A stretch of DNA of 64,000 nt from Gnetum montanum. Taxonomy: Eukaryota; Streptophyta; Gnetopsida; Gnetales; Gnetaceae. The position numbers were made by a program, and so were the translations under genes. The notes below the pieces were generated by a model. The model did not search any database and had not been told where the DNA came from. It worked only from the letters and a program-made list of their open reading frames with translations. Shown here one piece after another: positions 47,640-60,345 of this stretch (position 1 is its first letter; each line of letters opens with the position of its first letter). The stretch spans positions 27,970-91,969 of the forward strand of contig MNCI01004879.1 of the NCBI GenBank assembly GCA_015680685.1, read 5' to 3'.

Positions 47640-48350
47640 ATTAGATAAATTAAAAGAAATAATTTGAAGAGGAAATGAAGTAGAAATTTATAATGCAATG
47701 TGCTTGCTAGAATACTATGATGTAGTGTTTCTTCTGGTGAATGGGAATGCTATCACAAGATATTTAAGATGAAAATAAGAAATAGATAATACAATATTTA
47801 GATACTATTCTAAAAATATGCAATCAATTCTAGATTTTCATTCAACATATTATTTTTTTGATCTATCATTAATATCCGAATTAAGCATAATGTATAAGTT
47901 AGACAAAGGGAGTTAAAATTAAGACAATGTATCCAAAGGTTGATAGAGTAAGAAGGCATTACATTTAATAGATACCAAAAAATATTTTTTCTAATTAACA
48001 TCAAGATTGAAAGAAGTATGTTTCATTGGATACTTATTATTGTCAATATCTTAGCAAGTTTAATATCAATCATGGATCCTCTTAATAGTGATATTAAATG
48101 TAGTGAAAAAATTGATATTATTTACAAATACCTTGAGCTGGAGCATAGTATTCACAATAAAGAGAATCAATTTTATCAGGAATTATGGAGACAATTATTT
48201 CAAAAAAATATACCACAGTAGAGAAATGGATATGACTATGGTGTTTATGTCTTACTTTATAATATATATATATATGTGAAAGGAAGATATTATGTAAGGA
48301 ATCAATTATACCACTATATATAAGGAGAATCCTATGCAATATATTAAATG
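47640..48350 (+). pseudogene. Ulp1/C48-type cysteine protease domain, inactive
   Basis: The clear part is 48018-48345 in one frame. FHWILIIVNI carries the catalytic His (about 48024), MDPLNSD carries the catalytic Asp (about 48078), and after one in-frame TAG NGYDYGVYVLLY follows, where the family reads NGYDCGV. The nucleophile Cys codon TGT is TAT (about 48237). YYVRNQLYHYI follows, then a stop. In the family these enzymes cut SUMO-like peptides. Related domains also occur in plant Mutator- and CACTA-type transposons. Weaker similarity extends upstream to about 47640 with many stops. Confidence 0.7.
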
Positions 48351-49690
48351 TGTCTCACTAGCATACAACATGGTTATAATGTTAAATAGTTGTTTTTAAT
48401 TCCATTTTGTTATCTCTTATTTAAAAAGTTTATTTTTCATATTAAATTTTTTTAATATTTAATTATTTTCATTTTTGTTATGATCATTATTGTAATTTTT
48501 AATATGCATTATCAATATGTTTACATTCAGAAATTAGTTATGAAGTTTCTTTATTTGAAATAATAATATGATTAGCTAATTCATGTATTGTGAATACTTG
48601 AAGATATAAATGAACAAATAAAAAGAAGAAAAATAGTGATACTAGATCTAAATAGGGTAATTGTAAAGGACGTGCATTTTTCAAATGAAAATGACTAAGG
48701 ATGTACATAAGAAAATATGACATCATGATACGTGTTTTCTTCTTTAACATAGTTAGTTAATGTAGAAAGAATAATAAATTATCTCATCAAGGAACTTGAT
48801 GTAAAACCTAAATTCATTTGGTGTTAAACATAATGCCAAAAACTTTTTTCAAATAGACTATGCTTCCAATTTTCTAAAAGCCTTTACAACAATTTTTCAA
48901 AATATATTGCAATTAGTACAAATGAGAGGATTTCATGATAGTTAATGACATAAGTAATAAAATTCTTGATGAGGACAAAGGAAACTTTATTCAAGCCAAG
49001 AAAATATGATATGAATAATCCTATAAATGACTACCTACTTAGGAAATTACTACCATCTAGTGTAAATCTTATTAGTGATCAATTAAGCATTGAGGAACTA
49101 TTAAGTTATAATGAATAACTTGTAAATATTATTCAATATTTTTATTTTGATTTATGATAGAAAATAAATTACCTTATTAGGTATTTATTAATGATCACAT
49201 TTTTAATTTTTTTTATGATCTAATGATTTCCATTGGAAAATTTTTAGAAGTTAATGAAAATATTGATAATCATATCAGATATATTTATATAGATATTTAA
49301 TATTATCTTTTTACTAATTTATTATTTAAATTAATAAGTTTCTTAAGCTAAACTATTCATTAGCACAACATAATCCTCAATTCAATAAAATCATAATTAA
49401 TCATTTATGAGGATAGGGTACTTGGTTATTAAAAGGTAATAAAAGATTTAACAATTAGCTCAATGATTTTGTAAACCTATTTGAGATAGAAAGATAAATA
49501 AGATTCATTTCATCATAATAGAAAATTTCAACTATAAGAATGTAAAACACTAATTTTTATAATAATGTAGTAATGTTAATTCTACAATGAATTTAATAGG
49601 ATGTTTTCTACTATAGTTATAGAGATTAGAAGGAAAATATTCTAAATATAATGAAAACCTCCCTAGTGAGAGAACTACAATAGTCCCATG
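48351..49690. other. AT-rich spacer, no supported feature
   Basis: Very AT-rich, with short frames only and no recognised domain on either strand. It may contain further decayed parts of the preceding gene or of element D, but I cannot show it. Confidence 0.5.
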
Positions 49691-49699
49691 CAGAAGGGT

Positions 49700-50718
49700 A
49701 AGAGTAGGAAGAGTAAGAAGTATAGTCCAAATTAAGAACAATGCATCAACCCATGCCACAAGCATTTAAAAAATAAGCAACTATATGATGAAATCAAGAG
49801 GAAGCTACAACCAACACATGTAGAGTTAGAGAGCCTCTGAACCCAATACACCAAGCAATATAACATTGAAAAAGACCTAGCAAAGAGATTGACTAAATAC
49901 CAAAAGCAAAAAGAAAATGTTATAGCATTCAACGTGAGCCATCGATTATTTCCTACCCAATTCATTCAAACCAACACAATGTTTTATAATATTTCATGTG
50001 TATGAAATATTGCAACTACTACCAACCTTGCCAATTTGGTGTGACCCATCAATGATTCATGAATAAATGTAAAGAAGTACTAGATCATCCTCAATCAGTC
50101 CTACATGGGGGATGAAGTTGTTGATCAACCACATAAGCCACCACAGCAAGAGAAGCTGCCACCATCTAGGATAATATGAAAAATGACTAATGGAAAATTT
50201 TTAAAGACCTACCAATCTTATAGTCTTTTTTAATGCATGTTTAGTATTTTTTTCATGTTTTAAATTACTTGAATAAATTTTGTAATGTAGCACTCAAGCT
50301 AGTTAGTTAGTCAACTCATCTCCACAATTTTATAACAAACTTTGTCTCATTTTTATTTAACTTGAGGATGAGCTTTTACTTAGTCATGGAGATATGATGA
50401 ATAGTTAATAAATAGGTTACAATCTCACACCTATGATATCATAACAAAAATATCATATGCTTTCATATAATATCACAAATACAATATATCTTAGGTTAGT
50501 AAAGTCTATAAATACCATCCACCTACTACATTAAATATGTCATTTTGGTGAGTAACTTTGTCAAACTCTTGTAATTTTCTTCTATAACATTTAGAATAGT
50601 CAACAAGTAGTCATAGCATGATGTGAAGTAGTTTTCCATGGTCTCTATTTAAGTGCCTTATGCCTAGACATAATGCATGACAATAATAAAGATCGATACT
50701 ATTTTATTTTATTGCAAT
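49700..50718 (+). mobile_element. Element D, family A relative, left part
   Basis: 49730-50340 parallels the coiled-coil-type end of the A additional frame (LAKRLTKYQKQKENV against LAKRLVDYNELKGKV in A). It is followed by ACTTGAGGATGAG, a purine tract and an LTR starting TGATGAATAG at 50395, with CTATAAATACC near 50510. The LTR is interrupted at 50718 by B3 and resumes at 58200. Confidence 0.75.
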
Positions 50719-51572
50719 TGATGAGCGGTGAGGTATCCCTACGCTCAACCATACGAATACAAGCATCCACGCATGATCTAGTCAAACTCCAAGGACTAAG
50801 TGCTTATGAGCTTTTGTGGAACAAGGATGGCTTAGTCAATTGTTGTCTTCCCAAGCTTACTTGTATAGCACAATTGTATGGTTAAGTAAACTTGAGGTAT
50901 ATGATTTTTATATATTTTTATGTTTTATGTCCTGGTGCTACAAAGGGAGGAGAGAGATAACTAAGTAACTAATTTAATTTAACTACTCAACTATGCTTTA
51001 AGTAGTCCTAACACAAGCATCCATTCTCACTTTCCGTACACATCCTGAACTAGTGCAACATTGCTAGGATTACCAAACGCTAATCGTTACTAGGTTACCA
51101 AGCATTACCCACATGCTCAAAGTAATTGTACTGAGTGCGCTTACTTATGAGAGTTATAGGGTGAGAGAGAGACATTAATTAACTAAGGGAAGCATTATAT
51201 AACTACAATTAACATTAATTAATCTATTCTAGATGCTACAAGGTTTATCACAAAGTTAGTCTTTATTGCTGTACACAAGGTGTGCTTAGGTACACAATGC
51301 TTGAATGAGGATCTATTCACTTTATGACTCCTACTGCGGGCACACAAAAATAATTCTAACTCTAAGAGGGAGAAAATGCAAGAGTTCAGGTAAGGTTCTA
51401 AGACTAATTAACAAACTACTCAAATAAAACTACTCAAACCAAGTGCGCCCACTCTTATTTATAGGCAACAAGATATGCCCTGATATCAGATGCCTGATAT
51501 CGCTTGGAAGGCTCCGATATCATGTACCCAATATCGTAGATGTGATATCATGTACCTGATATCGTAACTCAT
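50719..51572 (-). repeat. B3 3' LTR
   Basis: 854 bp, the inverted equivalent of the B1/B2 LTRs. Its U3 edge (51470-51572) holds six GATATC-like palindromes, the most in the window. The PPT (complement TACCCCCATG) follows at 51573-51582. Confidence 0.92.
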
Positions 51573-53480
51573 CATACCCCCATGAATGAATGAAAACTCA
51601 TCCTCAAGTTCCTTACAAAATATTGGAAAGGTATGGGATTATTGATTGAATGAGAACTGACAACAATAGGGAATAACAGACTCAAAGTGCCTAATGAACG
51701 GATCAACAAACATATTATAACATTGCTATTCACATCCTTTGCGGTGAACATTATACATAAATGACATCCAAACCCTCATTTGACATCTTGAAGAGAGAGA
51801 AAAGAAAATGAGGCGTGTTGCTACCAATGTCATGATTGCACCTTTTGCTATTTATCCATAACCACGTGACCAAACTTGTTCCTAGCATAAATGATCTAGC
51901 TCTAGTCCATCCTGAGTGCTTCCTCCTATCTCAGTTCATTATTTGTGTAATTTCCATCTGCACACACAACACAGTCATGAATGAGTAAGGATAGGTAAGC
52001 CACAATGTAGTTGATACCTTACCTCGATATAAAGCTAATTGGCTAAGTTGTGGTTATGGAAGAAATAAGGTTAGAGGTTTATCACTGATAACTACCCAAG
52101 GTGTAGGGGTGATGCAAGTAGTAGAATGGAAAAATTTGTGATAGGACCCCCATGACTAAGAGCAAACCTCCGATAGCAATAAGATAGAAAAGTATAAGGA
52201 ACAAGAAAAATGGGAAAAATAACAATGGTGATGCAAATAAAATGGATGTCATGGATGGGGATGAAATAAGAAATTGCTGATTGCAAGAAATGTTTAAGGA
52301 GAAGAATTTAACAATTGCACCATAAAGGAATGTCAGTGGATCCTCCCCAAGGCAAGCTCATGAATTGTATGCCCTAACAAACCCCCAAACCAAAGAGTCT
52401 GTAGGCTTTAGGGATGACATATGGAAATAATGGTTAAAGACTTACCCACAAGAATTTACCAAGGAAAAACAATGTATCAAAAAAAAATATAGACTAATCA
52501 TAAAATCGGTAATGAGGTGGGAAATGGAAAGAAAGATGGAGAGTAGAAAATGGAATGGAATCCCAAGAGCAAGGTTGTGTAAAGTCCCTTGTGTATTTTA
52601 TGATTAAGGTGACTATGTAGAACTCATTCCAAAGCTAGACTCAAACCAACCACATTTAGTGACCTTGCATCAATACACTTGACCAATCCACCCTCTTGAA
52701 GCAACAAGAATGCTTCCCCAAAAAGTCACCACCATTCCAAGGAGAGAAAGATAGAGAAATAGGAAGCAAGAAAGGGCCTTAGTTAGAGGGAACCTTTAGG
52801 CATGGATAACATGTCTTTCCAGTTCCATAACCAATGCTTGTAGCCCATATTTCTTTATTATGTCTAAGGGGTGTGATTTCAATTCTCACTAGTTTTTTTT
52901 TCTTTTTTTTTCTTTTTTTCTTTTGCATGAGAACGGCACCATGCAAAACTTATTTTTATTCACTTAGCTTGCTAATATTTGATCAATGGAAAAATGGAAA
53001 AATGGAAAAAAAAAACCCATGAAAAGCATCCAAGTACCCCAATAGAATAGCTAGCACATGTCCATCGAATCCCCTTGAGGTCAAACCCTTTTTAACCATT
53101 GAGTCCTTCCTTGGTTTGAAGAATACCAAGCTACCAATTCATTAATAAGTTTATTTAGAAAAAGGGACAGTATAGTTCCAAAACCAAGGGAGACCACAAA
53201 GTTGAATAGATGAATGGGAAACACAGACTCATTGCCTATTTTATCAAAAGAACCATATCTTAATATTTACATTGAAAATCAAAGGTAAAAACCAAACATT
53301 AGTAATCAACATTATTATAGTACAATCCACCATCATGAGCACTTATTATATGACGAATGAAAGTAAGTCAAATAAAGAAATAGTAAACATGGTAACGATG
53401 GTGTGAAAAAATAAGTAAATATGAAAAAATGTGTAAAATAAAAATATAAAAGGAACTGAGGGCTTTCAATGGTTGGCATT
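51573..53480 (-). other. B3 3' non-coding region
   Basis: The reverse complement is colinear with B1 14462-16327. It includes the conserved block at 52335-52375 (inverted GGGCAT and GGATCCACT) and the TTCTTTTGATA block near 53240. A low-complexity T/C tract is at 52890-52925. No supported gene. Confidence 0.75.
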
Positions 53481-53900
53481 GGTGGCTGTCTCCCCCACAA
53501 CTGAGGTGGTAGGAGGCAACCTGAAATAGGAAGCAAGGTTGTCCACCAATAGAGGTAGCATTGGTACTAGCTGTCCTAGGCTCATGGAAGGTTTTGTTTG
53601 TTGGACGTTGACCAAAAGTTTCTTGTTCAGCCTCTTAGGTTTGTAAATCATCATGGCCCCTAAAGGAAAAGTTGCATGAATGATCTAAGGTCCTTTTCAT
53701 AACATTTGAAATTTAGTTCGTTGTGGCACATGTGTGGGATTTCTAGTTAATTTGGGATATGACCAAGCGAAGGCCTTCAACCATTTGTTTATTACTTTTA
53801 GTAGTCTCTCTTTTTGTTGACGAGTGAGCCTAGCATTAATAATTATCGATTTTCCATTCTTGAGAAACGTGTATTCCATACCGATAGGCAATGGTTTTAA
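53481..53900 (-). pseudogene. B3 pol deletion junction
   Basis: On the minus strand, the RT-upstream linker (MEYTFLKNGKSIIINA, then INKWLKAFAWSYPKLTRN) passes straight into the integrase-tail block TKFQML and LLVNVQQTKPSM, then the internal PPT (complement of 53485-53502). In B1 these two blocks are about 2.5 kb apart. The breakpoint differs from that of B2. Confidence 0.88.
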
Positions 53901-54200
53901 CTCAAGGGGCTCCTACTTAAACTTATCAGGGATTTCCAAGTTTCCCCAGTTGATATTTTCAATGTCAAGACTTGGAAGTTGGAAATGGGCTTGCTCTAAT
54001 GTGTCTATGCTATCGATGTAAGTGCAAGTCAAAACCTTAGTTGGTTCCATGCATATAGTTGAACTACTCTCTTGATTAGCTGTCAACCACTAGGTGCCTT
54101 CTTGTCTTGTGGTTTCTGCATACAGGCATCTTTGTATATTAGTCACTTGTGCACACTGATTGCATGCAGGCAATGTTAAACATTGTACAAATCATGACTT

Positions 54201-54680
54201 TTACACATAATTACACCCTCTGTCATTGTATGCGATGCATGGAACTTTCTTCTTCTCAATCTTTCCAAACTTATTTTCCTTTGCTATTTCTAGGGAAAGA
54301 TCATGGATTCCTAGGCATGTCTCAATTGTGCTTAGCCATGCTCTTCCCATTATGATTGGGAAGTCCTCCTTATCATTGTTCACTTGAATCACTAGGAAGT
54401 CAGCTGGATACAACCATCCACAATCAATGGTGAGAATGTCCTTCATTAGTCCTAATGGGACAGTGATGGACTGGTTGGCCAACTCTAAACAAATGTTACT
54501 CTTTTTTAATGGAGGCTTCCAGGCTTTGTACATTTCTTGAGAGATTAAGTTGACACCAGAACCTGAATCCAAAAGAGCTTTGCATGGTTTGTTCCCAGTG
54601 ATTTGTAGATATTTAAGAGGACTCACACAATCAGAGAATTTCCTAGGAAGATGGCCAGCTTTTATCTAATTAGTGAAGGC
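54201..54680 (-). pseudogene. B3 aspartic protease
   Basis: A 141-residue open frame covers almost the whole domain: KALLDSGSGVNLISQEMYK with D-S-G intact, DFLVIQVNNDKEDFPIIMG and RAWLSTIETCLG. It is the best-preserved family B protease here, although its N-terminal extension is cut by a stop near 54665 and the surrounding polyprotein is broken. Confidence 0.88.
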
Positions 54681-54699
54681 ATGAGTTAACATGACCATA

Positions 54700-57224
54700 T
54701 GCCTTGAATGTGGCCTTTGGGTTGAAGGGAGTTCTAAAGTTTCGATTGGTGATGAGGTGTTTGAAGAATTAGCTTCTTGTGACTGTAAGGACTTGGTTGG
54801 AATGTTGGTTCTAAAGAAAGGTCTCTTCTTTGTGTAATTGTTTGGACTAATAGTAGGGTGAGAATTAACAACCCTTGTAGCATTGCATTACTACGGCTTA
54901 GCAGGGAGCTCACCCTACATGGCTGGAGCAGGTGGTAATGGAGTTAAGGGTGGAAAAGATGCAACCAAATAAGAAGGATGATATGTTTGTGGAACATCAC
55001 CCTTAGGAGAAGGAGTCCTATAATATTCATGTGTCTGGTAGTGAGGTTGAGGGGTGATGTGACCAATAGAGTCATGTGGAGAGATTGGCTACTACACATA
55101 ATATCCATACGGGTCAGGTTGATGGTAAGGATACTATTGTCGTGGTGGTGGCATTCCCCATGATTGTGGGTGTTGCTATTGTTGATATTGCTCAGTTGGT
55201 TGTGGTGGTGTTCCACTTGGATAATACATTAAGGGTTGGTGGAATTGTCTTGGGTTACCTTGGGGATAAGGTAACCTTCGGGGTGTTTTCCTTCTGTTCA
55301 ATCGTGGGTTGAGTGCATACACCCCAGACTCCTGCAGATATGAGATTACAGGGCAACATCCCTTAGGTGGTCGTATTGGCATATCTCGCATCCACTATCA
55401 TTATCTATATCCAAATCCACAACCTCTTCGATGATGGAAACTTTGCCCTTACCCTTGTTACGTGCATATTCCACTTCTCTCTTTTTTCTCTTTTCTCATT
55501 CACTACCTTGCTCTCTAGACTCCTCTACTATTTTGAGAATGGTTTGAAATCTATTATCTAGGGAGTCCCACATTTGGTCTACCTTTGCCAATAATTTTGA
55601 TGCCAACTTTTGAATAGGCAAAGTTTTCCTATTCACCATCTCTTTAAGTGGTGACTCTTCTTCATCCTCACAAAATCTTACTCCCTTCTTTCGGAGGAAA
55701 GGATCTCTATTATATTCCTCTGCACTCTCTCTTTTACTTAGCTTACCTTCTTCTTTAGTAGCTTGCTCCAATAATCTTTGTACTTGATGGGTCCTAAGCA
55801 TAGATAGCCTTCCTTGGGCATACGTCCTAAGGGATCTTCATGTTTCATGCCTAAGCCCATCTATGAGATGGCGTAGTTGATCCCTTTGTGAATAACCATG
55901 CCTAGGACAATGATGTAACAATGCATAATATCGGCCCATTACAGCATCCAAGGGTTCATGCCCTCCTCATTTCCATCCTTGGATTTGCTTTCACAAGTTG
56001 GACACTTGGGAGTACGTTTGATACTTATCATTGAACAATTCTAACATGGTACTCCACCTATGAATGGATTCTAGTTCTAAGGACCAATACCATCTCTCCC
56101 CTTCTTTGACTAATATCCATGGGAACAACTTTAGTTTTTTCCATTCATTTTCTATGTTTTGTAAGGCACATGCATCATGGAATTCTTGTAGATGATTTTG
56201 AGGATCAACATTATATCCCCCTTCAAATTGTGGGATCTTTTTCATGTCTAATCTCTTGATCCTACTATCTTTTTGGTGCCTTTTGGGATTCTAACAACCT
56301 TGATTATGTCTAGCATACTTCAAGTAGCGAGTAGGGTTTCATCGTGATTGTCCTGTCTATGGTGTCTATGATGCCTATGTTGTGCCCTAATCTCCCTTCT
56401 TCTGTGTTGTGATTCTCTAGAGTGCCCTTGTCCCCTTTCCTAATTGTTTCATCTATGACCCTTGTTTCACCTATCCTTATCCTCATGGTCTTTTTCTTTG
56501 TGACTATGTCCAGATCTTGAAGGAGAGGATGAAGGAGATGATGAAGGTGGAGAAGAAGGAGGACCATCACCACAATGGTTCCTGTTACCTTCTCTTCGGT
56601 GGTCATGGCCTCAATCGTAGTTACAATCAGAATGTCCATATTTGTCATGTGTTCCTATTCCTTTTTTAGACCCTTTTTGTCTGTTGGTACCAGATTCTGG
56701 GTTATGGATAGTTGAGTGAAGATTCTAATACACAACCCCTTGATCGAAGTCAATGAGAGGAACATCATTGTGTGGGAAACTACCTGAGGCAAGTTCACCA
56801 CCCTCATCTTCACTTAGGACATGTGGGACATTCTATGAAAACTTCCCCTTCATGGATTCATAATGTCTCTCATGTTGTAAATCCCTTTAATGTTGTGCGT
56901 TTGTGGGTCGATACTCTCTTGAGTCATGATCATGCACAATGTACTCTACCTATAAGTGTTGCATACCAATTCATCTGAGATCACGAAGAAGCATGCCCAG
57001 AATAGAGCGATTAGGAGTTAACACTATGTTACCTTCTAAATCACATCAACGCAACTGTTCATCCTGGTGGATGATAAAGGTAAAGTTTGGTATATACTCA
57101 TCGAGATGAACGTATACCACACGAAATTGTTGAGGGACTGCCGGATTATCATGTGTACTACGCCTCTAATTGTTTTCTGTATTAGACGTAGGTAGTGAAA
57201 CACTTTCATATGAAGAAGGAGACA
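54700..57224 (-). pseudogene. B3 gag
   Basis: On the minus strand, MSPSSYESVSLP near 57224 opens the N-terminal domain (YIPNFTFIIHQDEQ). A His/Arg/Asp-rich linker is at 56310-56650, and the capsid core at 55991-56245 (IPQFEGGYNVDPQNHLQEFHD, MLELFNDKYQTYSQ). The charged stretch 55496-55801 (KKGVRFCEDEEESPLKEMV) follows, and a zinc-knuckle-like region near 55340-55400. A Pro/Tyr/Gln-rich region follows. There are fewer stops than in B1 or A. Confidence 0.85.
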
Positions 57225-57347
57225 TAATTTTCTATTCAATGTGCAATGTATTATATATTATTATTATGTTCCTTGTAACCAACCCTAAGTGTTCGTTCTA
57301 ACGATGAGAAAGATTTCCTAGGTTCTAATTAGCACACAATCAACAAA

Positions 57348-57367
57348 GTCCCCAACAACATCACCAA
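57348..57367 (-). other. B3 primer binding site
   Basis: The complement reads TTGGTGATGTTGTTGGGGAC, a tRNA-Asp-type site with C to T changes at each CG-type position, directly next to the LTR. Confidence 0.7.
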
Positions 57368-58194
57368 TGATGAGTGGCGAGGTATCCCTACACTCAACCA
57401 TACAAATACAAGTGTCCACGCATGATCCGATCAAATTCCAAGGACTAAGTACTTGTGCTTTTGTGGAACAAGAATGGGTTAGTCAATCATTGTCTTCCCA
57501 AGCTTACTTGTATAGCACGATTTTATGGTTAAGTAAACTTGAGGTATATGATTTTTATATATTTTTATGTTTTATGGCTTGGTGCTACAAAGGGAGGAGA
57601 GAGATAACTAAGTAACTAATTTAATTTAACTACTCAACTATGCTTTAACTAGTCCTAATACCAGCATCCGTTCTCACTTGCCATACACATCTTGAACTAG
57701 TGCAACACTGCTAGGATTACCAAATGCTAATCGTTACTAGGTTACCAAGCATTACACAAATGCTCAAAGTAATCGTACTAAGTGTGCTTACTTATGAGAG
57801 TTATAGGGTGAGAGAGAGAACATTCATTAACTAAGGAAAGCATTATATAACTGCAATTAACATTAATTAATCTATTCTGGATGCTACAAGGTTTATCACA
57901 AAGTTAGTCTTTATTGCTATACACAAGGTGTGCTCAGGTACACAATGCTCGAATGAGGATTCGTTCACTTTATGACTCCTATTGTGGGCACGCAAAAATA
58001 ATTCTAACTCTGAGAGGGAGAAAAGGCAAGAGTTTGGGTAAGGGGCTAAGACTAATTAACAAACTACTCAAAAAAAACTACTCAAACCAAGTACGCCCAC
58101 TCTTATTTATAAGCGACAAGACAGGCCCTGGTATCGGATTCTCGATATTACTTGGAAGTCTCCGATATCGTGTACCCGATATCACGGCTCATCA
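57368..58194 (-). repeat. B3 5' LTR
   Basis: 827 bp, matching 50719-51572. In element sense it starts TGATGAGCCGTGATATCGGG and ends CTCATCA. A TATAAATA-type box (complement near 58105) and GATATC repeats lie at the U3 edge. Confidence 0.92.
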
Positions 58195-58199
58195 GCAAT

Positions 58200-58765
58200 A
58201 CTCTGACTTAACCTAAAATTTACAATTAATGCAATTTATGTACCTATGCACATGATTTAATATTTACTTTCCTTTACACCTAGAACAATAGTTTACATTT
58301 TTCATGCATGTTAGATGCAGAGAATGAGTATGACCAGCTTCAAGCATAAATACATTATCGTTTGGTAATCCCAGCAGTGTTTTTTTTTCTTTTGGTACAC
58401 CTATTAGTGGAACACTTGGTAACTAAGCAACAATAGCATACATTTAGGATGTGTATGGCAACTAGGAAATAGATATTTATTGCATAGGCTAAAATAGACT
58501 TTAATTTCCTGCACTTAGATTAAATAGATGAACTTTGATTATTTTAATAATGTTTTAATATAGCCACTATAACATCAAGATCATATGCTTTAGTTATACT
58601 TCACTATATGTATTAAGAGGCACACAAGTATAACTGGGAAGACATATTTACAATCACAGCCAATAATCTAGGCACTCCACTAGTCCAACCCATAGGTTAT
58701 GATGAGATCATACATAACACTATGATCTATATGGTTGAGTGTAGGAACTACTCTGATGCTCATCG
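58200..58765 (+). repeat. Element D LTR, right part
   Basis: It resumes after the GCAAT duplication and continues the A/E-type LTR: GAATGAGTATGACC block, TTTGGTAATCCCAGCAG, GTGTAGGAACTACTC, ending GATGCTCATCG. It is similar in order to the right part of LTR E (45290-45775). No primer site follows. Confidence 0.75.
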
Positions 58766-60345
58766 TAAGTGCTATTAGTTTTGTTAATTTCTTTGTTTTA
58801 TGGTGTATTTTTTCCAAGATGAGTTGGACATATTTTTTGTTCATCTATTATCAATTCTAGCAATGCCATGATTTGGGAGCTTATGAGTGTGTAATTTAGA
58901 CATCGAATATTTCATGTTGGTATTTATACTCATGGACATATTGGTAAACACTATTTTTTACTTTAATTTACTGTTGTTGTTGTTGTTGTTGTGTGTGTGT
59001 ATGATTTTTCTATCAACAAGATGTGTTGGGAACTCCATGACTTATTTGTTTCTCTTTACATGTCTTTTCTTATGGAAGCTCTTGCATTGCTTTTATTTGG
59101 ATTTACACATTTGTCTTAGTTAATTACAATTATGTTGTACATCTATGAATGAATATAACTCATAGCTTTTATGTCTTCTATTTGTAATTTTTCTTAGTGC
59201 CCCTTCATATCCATCTTTTTCCTTGATAGTATATTCTCATTATTTTTGTAGATGGCAAACAAGGGGAAGATATATTAGTGAGCAACAAACTAAGAAAGTT
59301 ATAAGCTCAAGGGGAGCCTGAGAATACATAGGGGTTATTCTTATTTTTTTTCTAATAGGTATTTGTTAATCTTCAAAGGGGGGAAGATTGTTAAGTTGTA
59401 GGTTTTGTAGATGAACATGTGTAGGATTCTATGGTTACAAAACATCTCTATTAACACCTTTAGACCACATCCAAGCTTCAAAATTGATCATTTTTTTGAT
59501 GTCTAAATCTTGTTTTTAAATGTTCTTGAGACCCCTAATGTGTTGCCCACTCAAGATGGAATGCCATCCCCCCACCCCCAAAGTTAGCAAAATTTTATAG
59601 ATTTTTTTGGATTTAAATTTTAGTTCTCAACAACTACCCCCTATCCCTAACAATAGGTTTCCCCCTCTATCTAGAAGTACTCTTGGATAGGTTGCCCTCT
59701 CATCATACGCTACTCCCTCTAAGATGTTTGAGCAATAATCCAACTCTTGGATAGATTACCCTGAGCCTTCAGTTAATTCGTAGAAGCCCTTAAGATAAAA
59801 ATATATAAATGTTGAGGCATGCAAATCATTAGATTTTCCCATTGTCATTTGTCTCTTGAACCTAAGCATGTTCTTCTAGCCGTATCATGGCAATTCTAAG
59901 TTACAAAATGGATAGGAAGATGAATTGTTGGGATGATCTACATAGCTTTAGTAATAGTAAAGTTTTGATAGGTTGATGCTTCATTGTTCATCCAAGTTGT
60001 AACAAGTTCTCAAAATAGGTTTTTATACCATAAATTGTTTTATTTTGTATACTTTGATTTTGTATTCTTTGCAATTTAGTCTATGAGTGAGGCTTTTGAA
60101 TGCATCATTCATTTTAATTCTTATTATTCACTTTCGTAGGTTTGAGGATTTATGTCTTAAAATCTCAATTGTAAAAGAGGGACAAGAGAAACCCTTAAGA
60201 CTAGTATTTTACCCTAAAGCTTGAAGAGAAGGGAATCCAAGAGAAGTGCAAACTAGAATAGCCCTTGCAAAGTAAACAAAGCCTAAGCTAAACCACTATA
60301 ATTTTGGTGTGTTCTTTCTTGCGTCTATTTTGATGCATAATATTA
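58766..60345. other. Spacer with a possible copia 3' end
   Basis: No gene is supported. A (GTT)n/(GT)n run lies near 58974-59000. At 59376-59395, AAGGGGGGAAGATTG followed by TGTTAAG has the form of a Ty1/copia PPT and LTR start. The end of that LTR and any upstream pol are not visible, so this stays tentative. Confidence 0.4.

Larger units (their letters stand above)
50719..58194 (-). mobile_element. B3, minus-strand family B deletion derivative
   Basis: 7476 bp, flanked by the perfect 5-bp repeat GCAAT (50714-50718 and 58195-58199). LTRs are 57368-58194 (5' in element sense) and 50719-51572 (3'). Reading on the minus strand: primer site, gag, protease, a short RT-upstream linker fused to the integrase tail, internal PPT, 3' non-coding region and terminal PPT. 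RT, RNase H and the integrase core are absent. It is inserted in the LTR of element D. Confidence 0.93.

Noticed and set aside
48538-48750. Minus-strand hydrophobic 70-residue frame
   Set aside because: Low-complexity Leu/Phe run from AT-rich DNA, with no support as a membrane protein gene.
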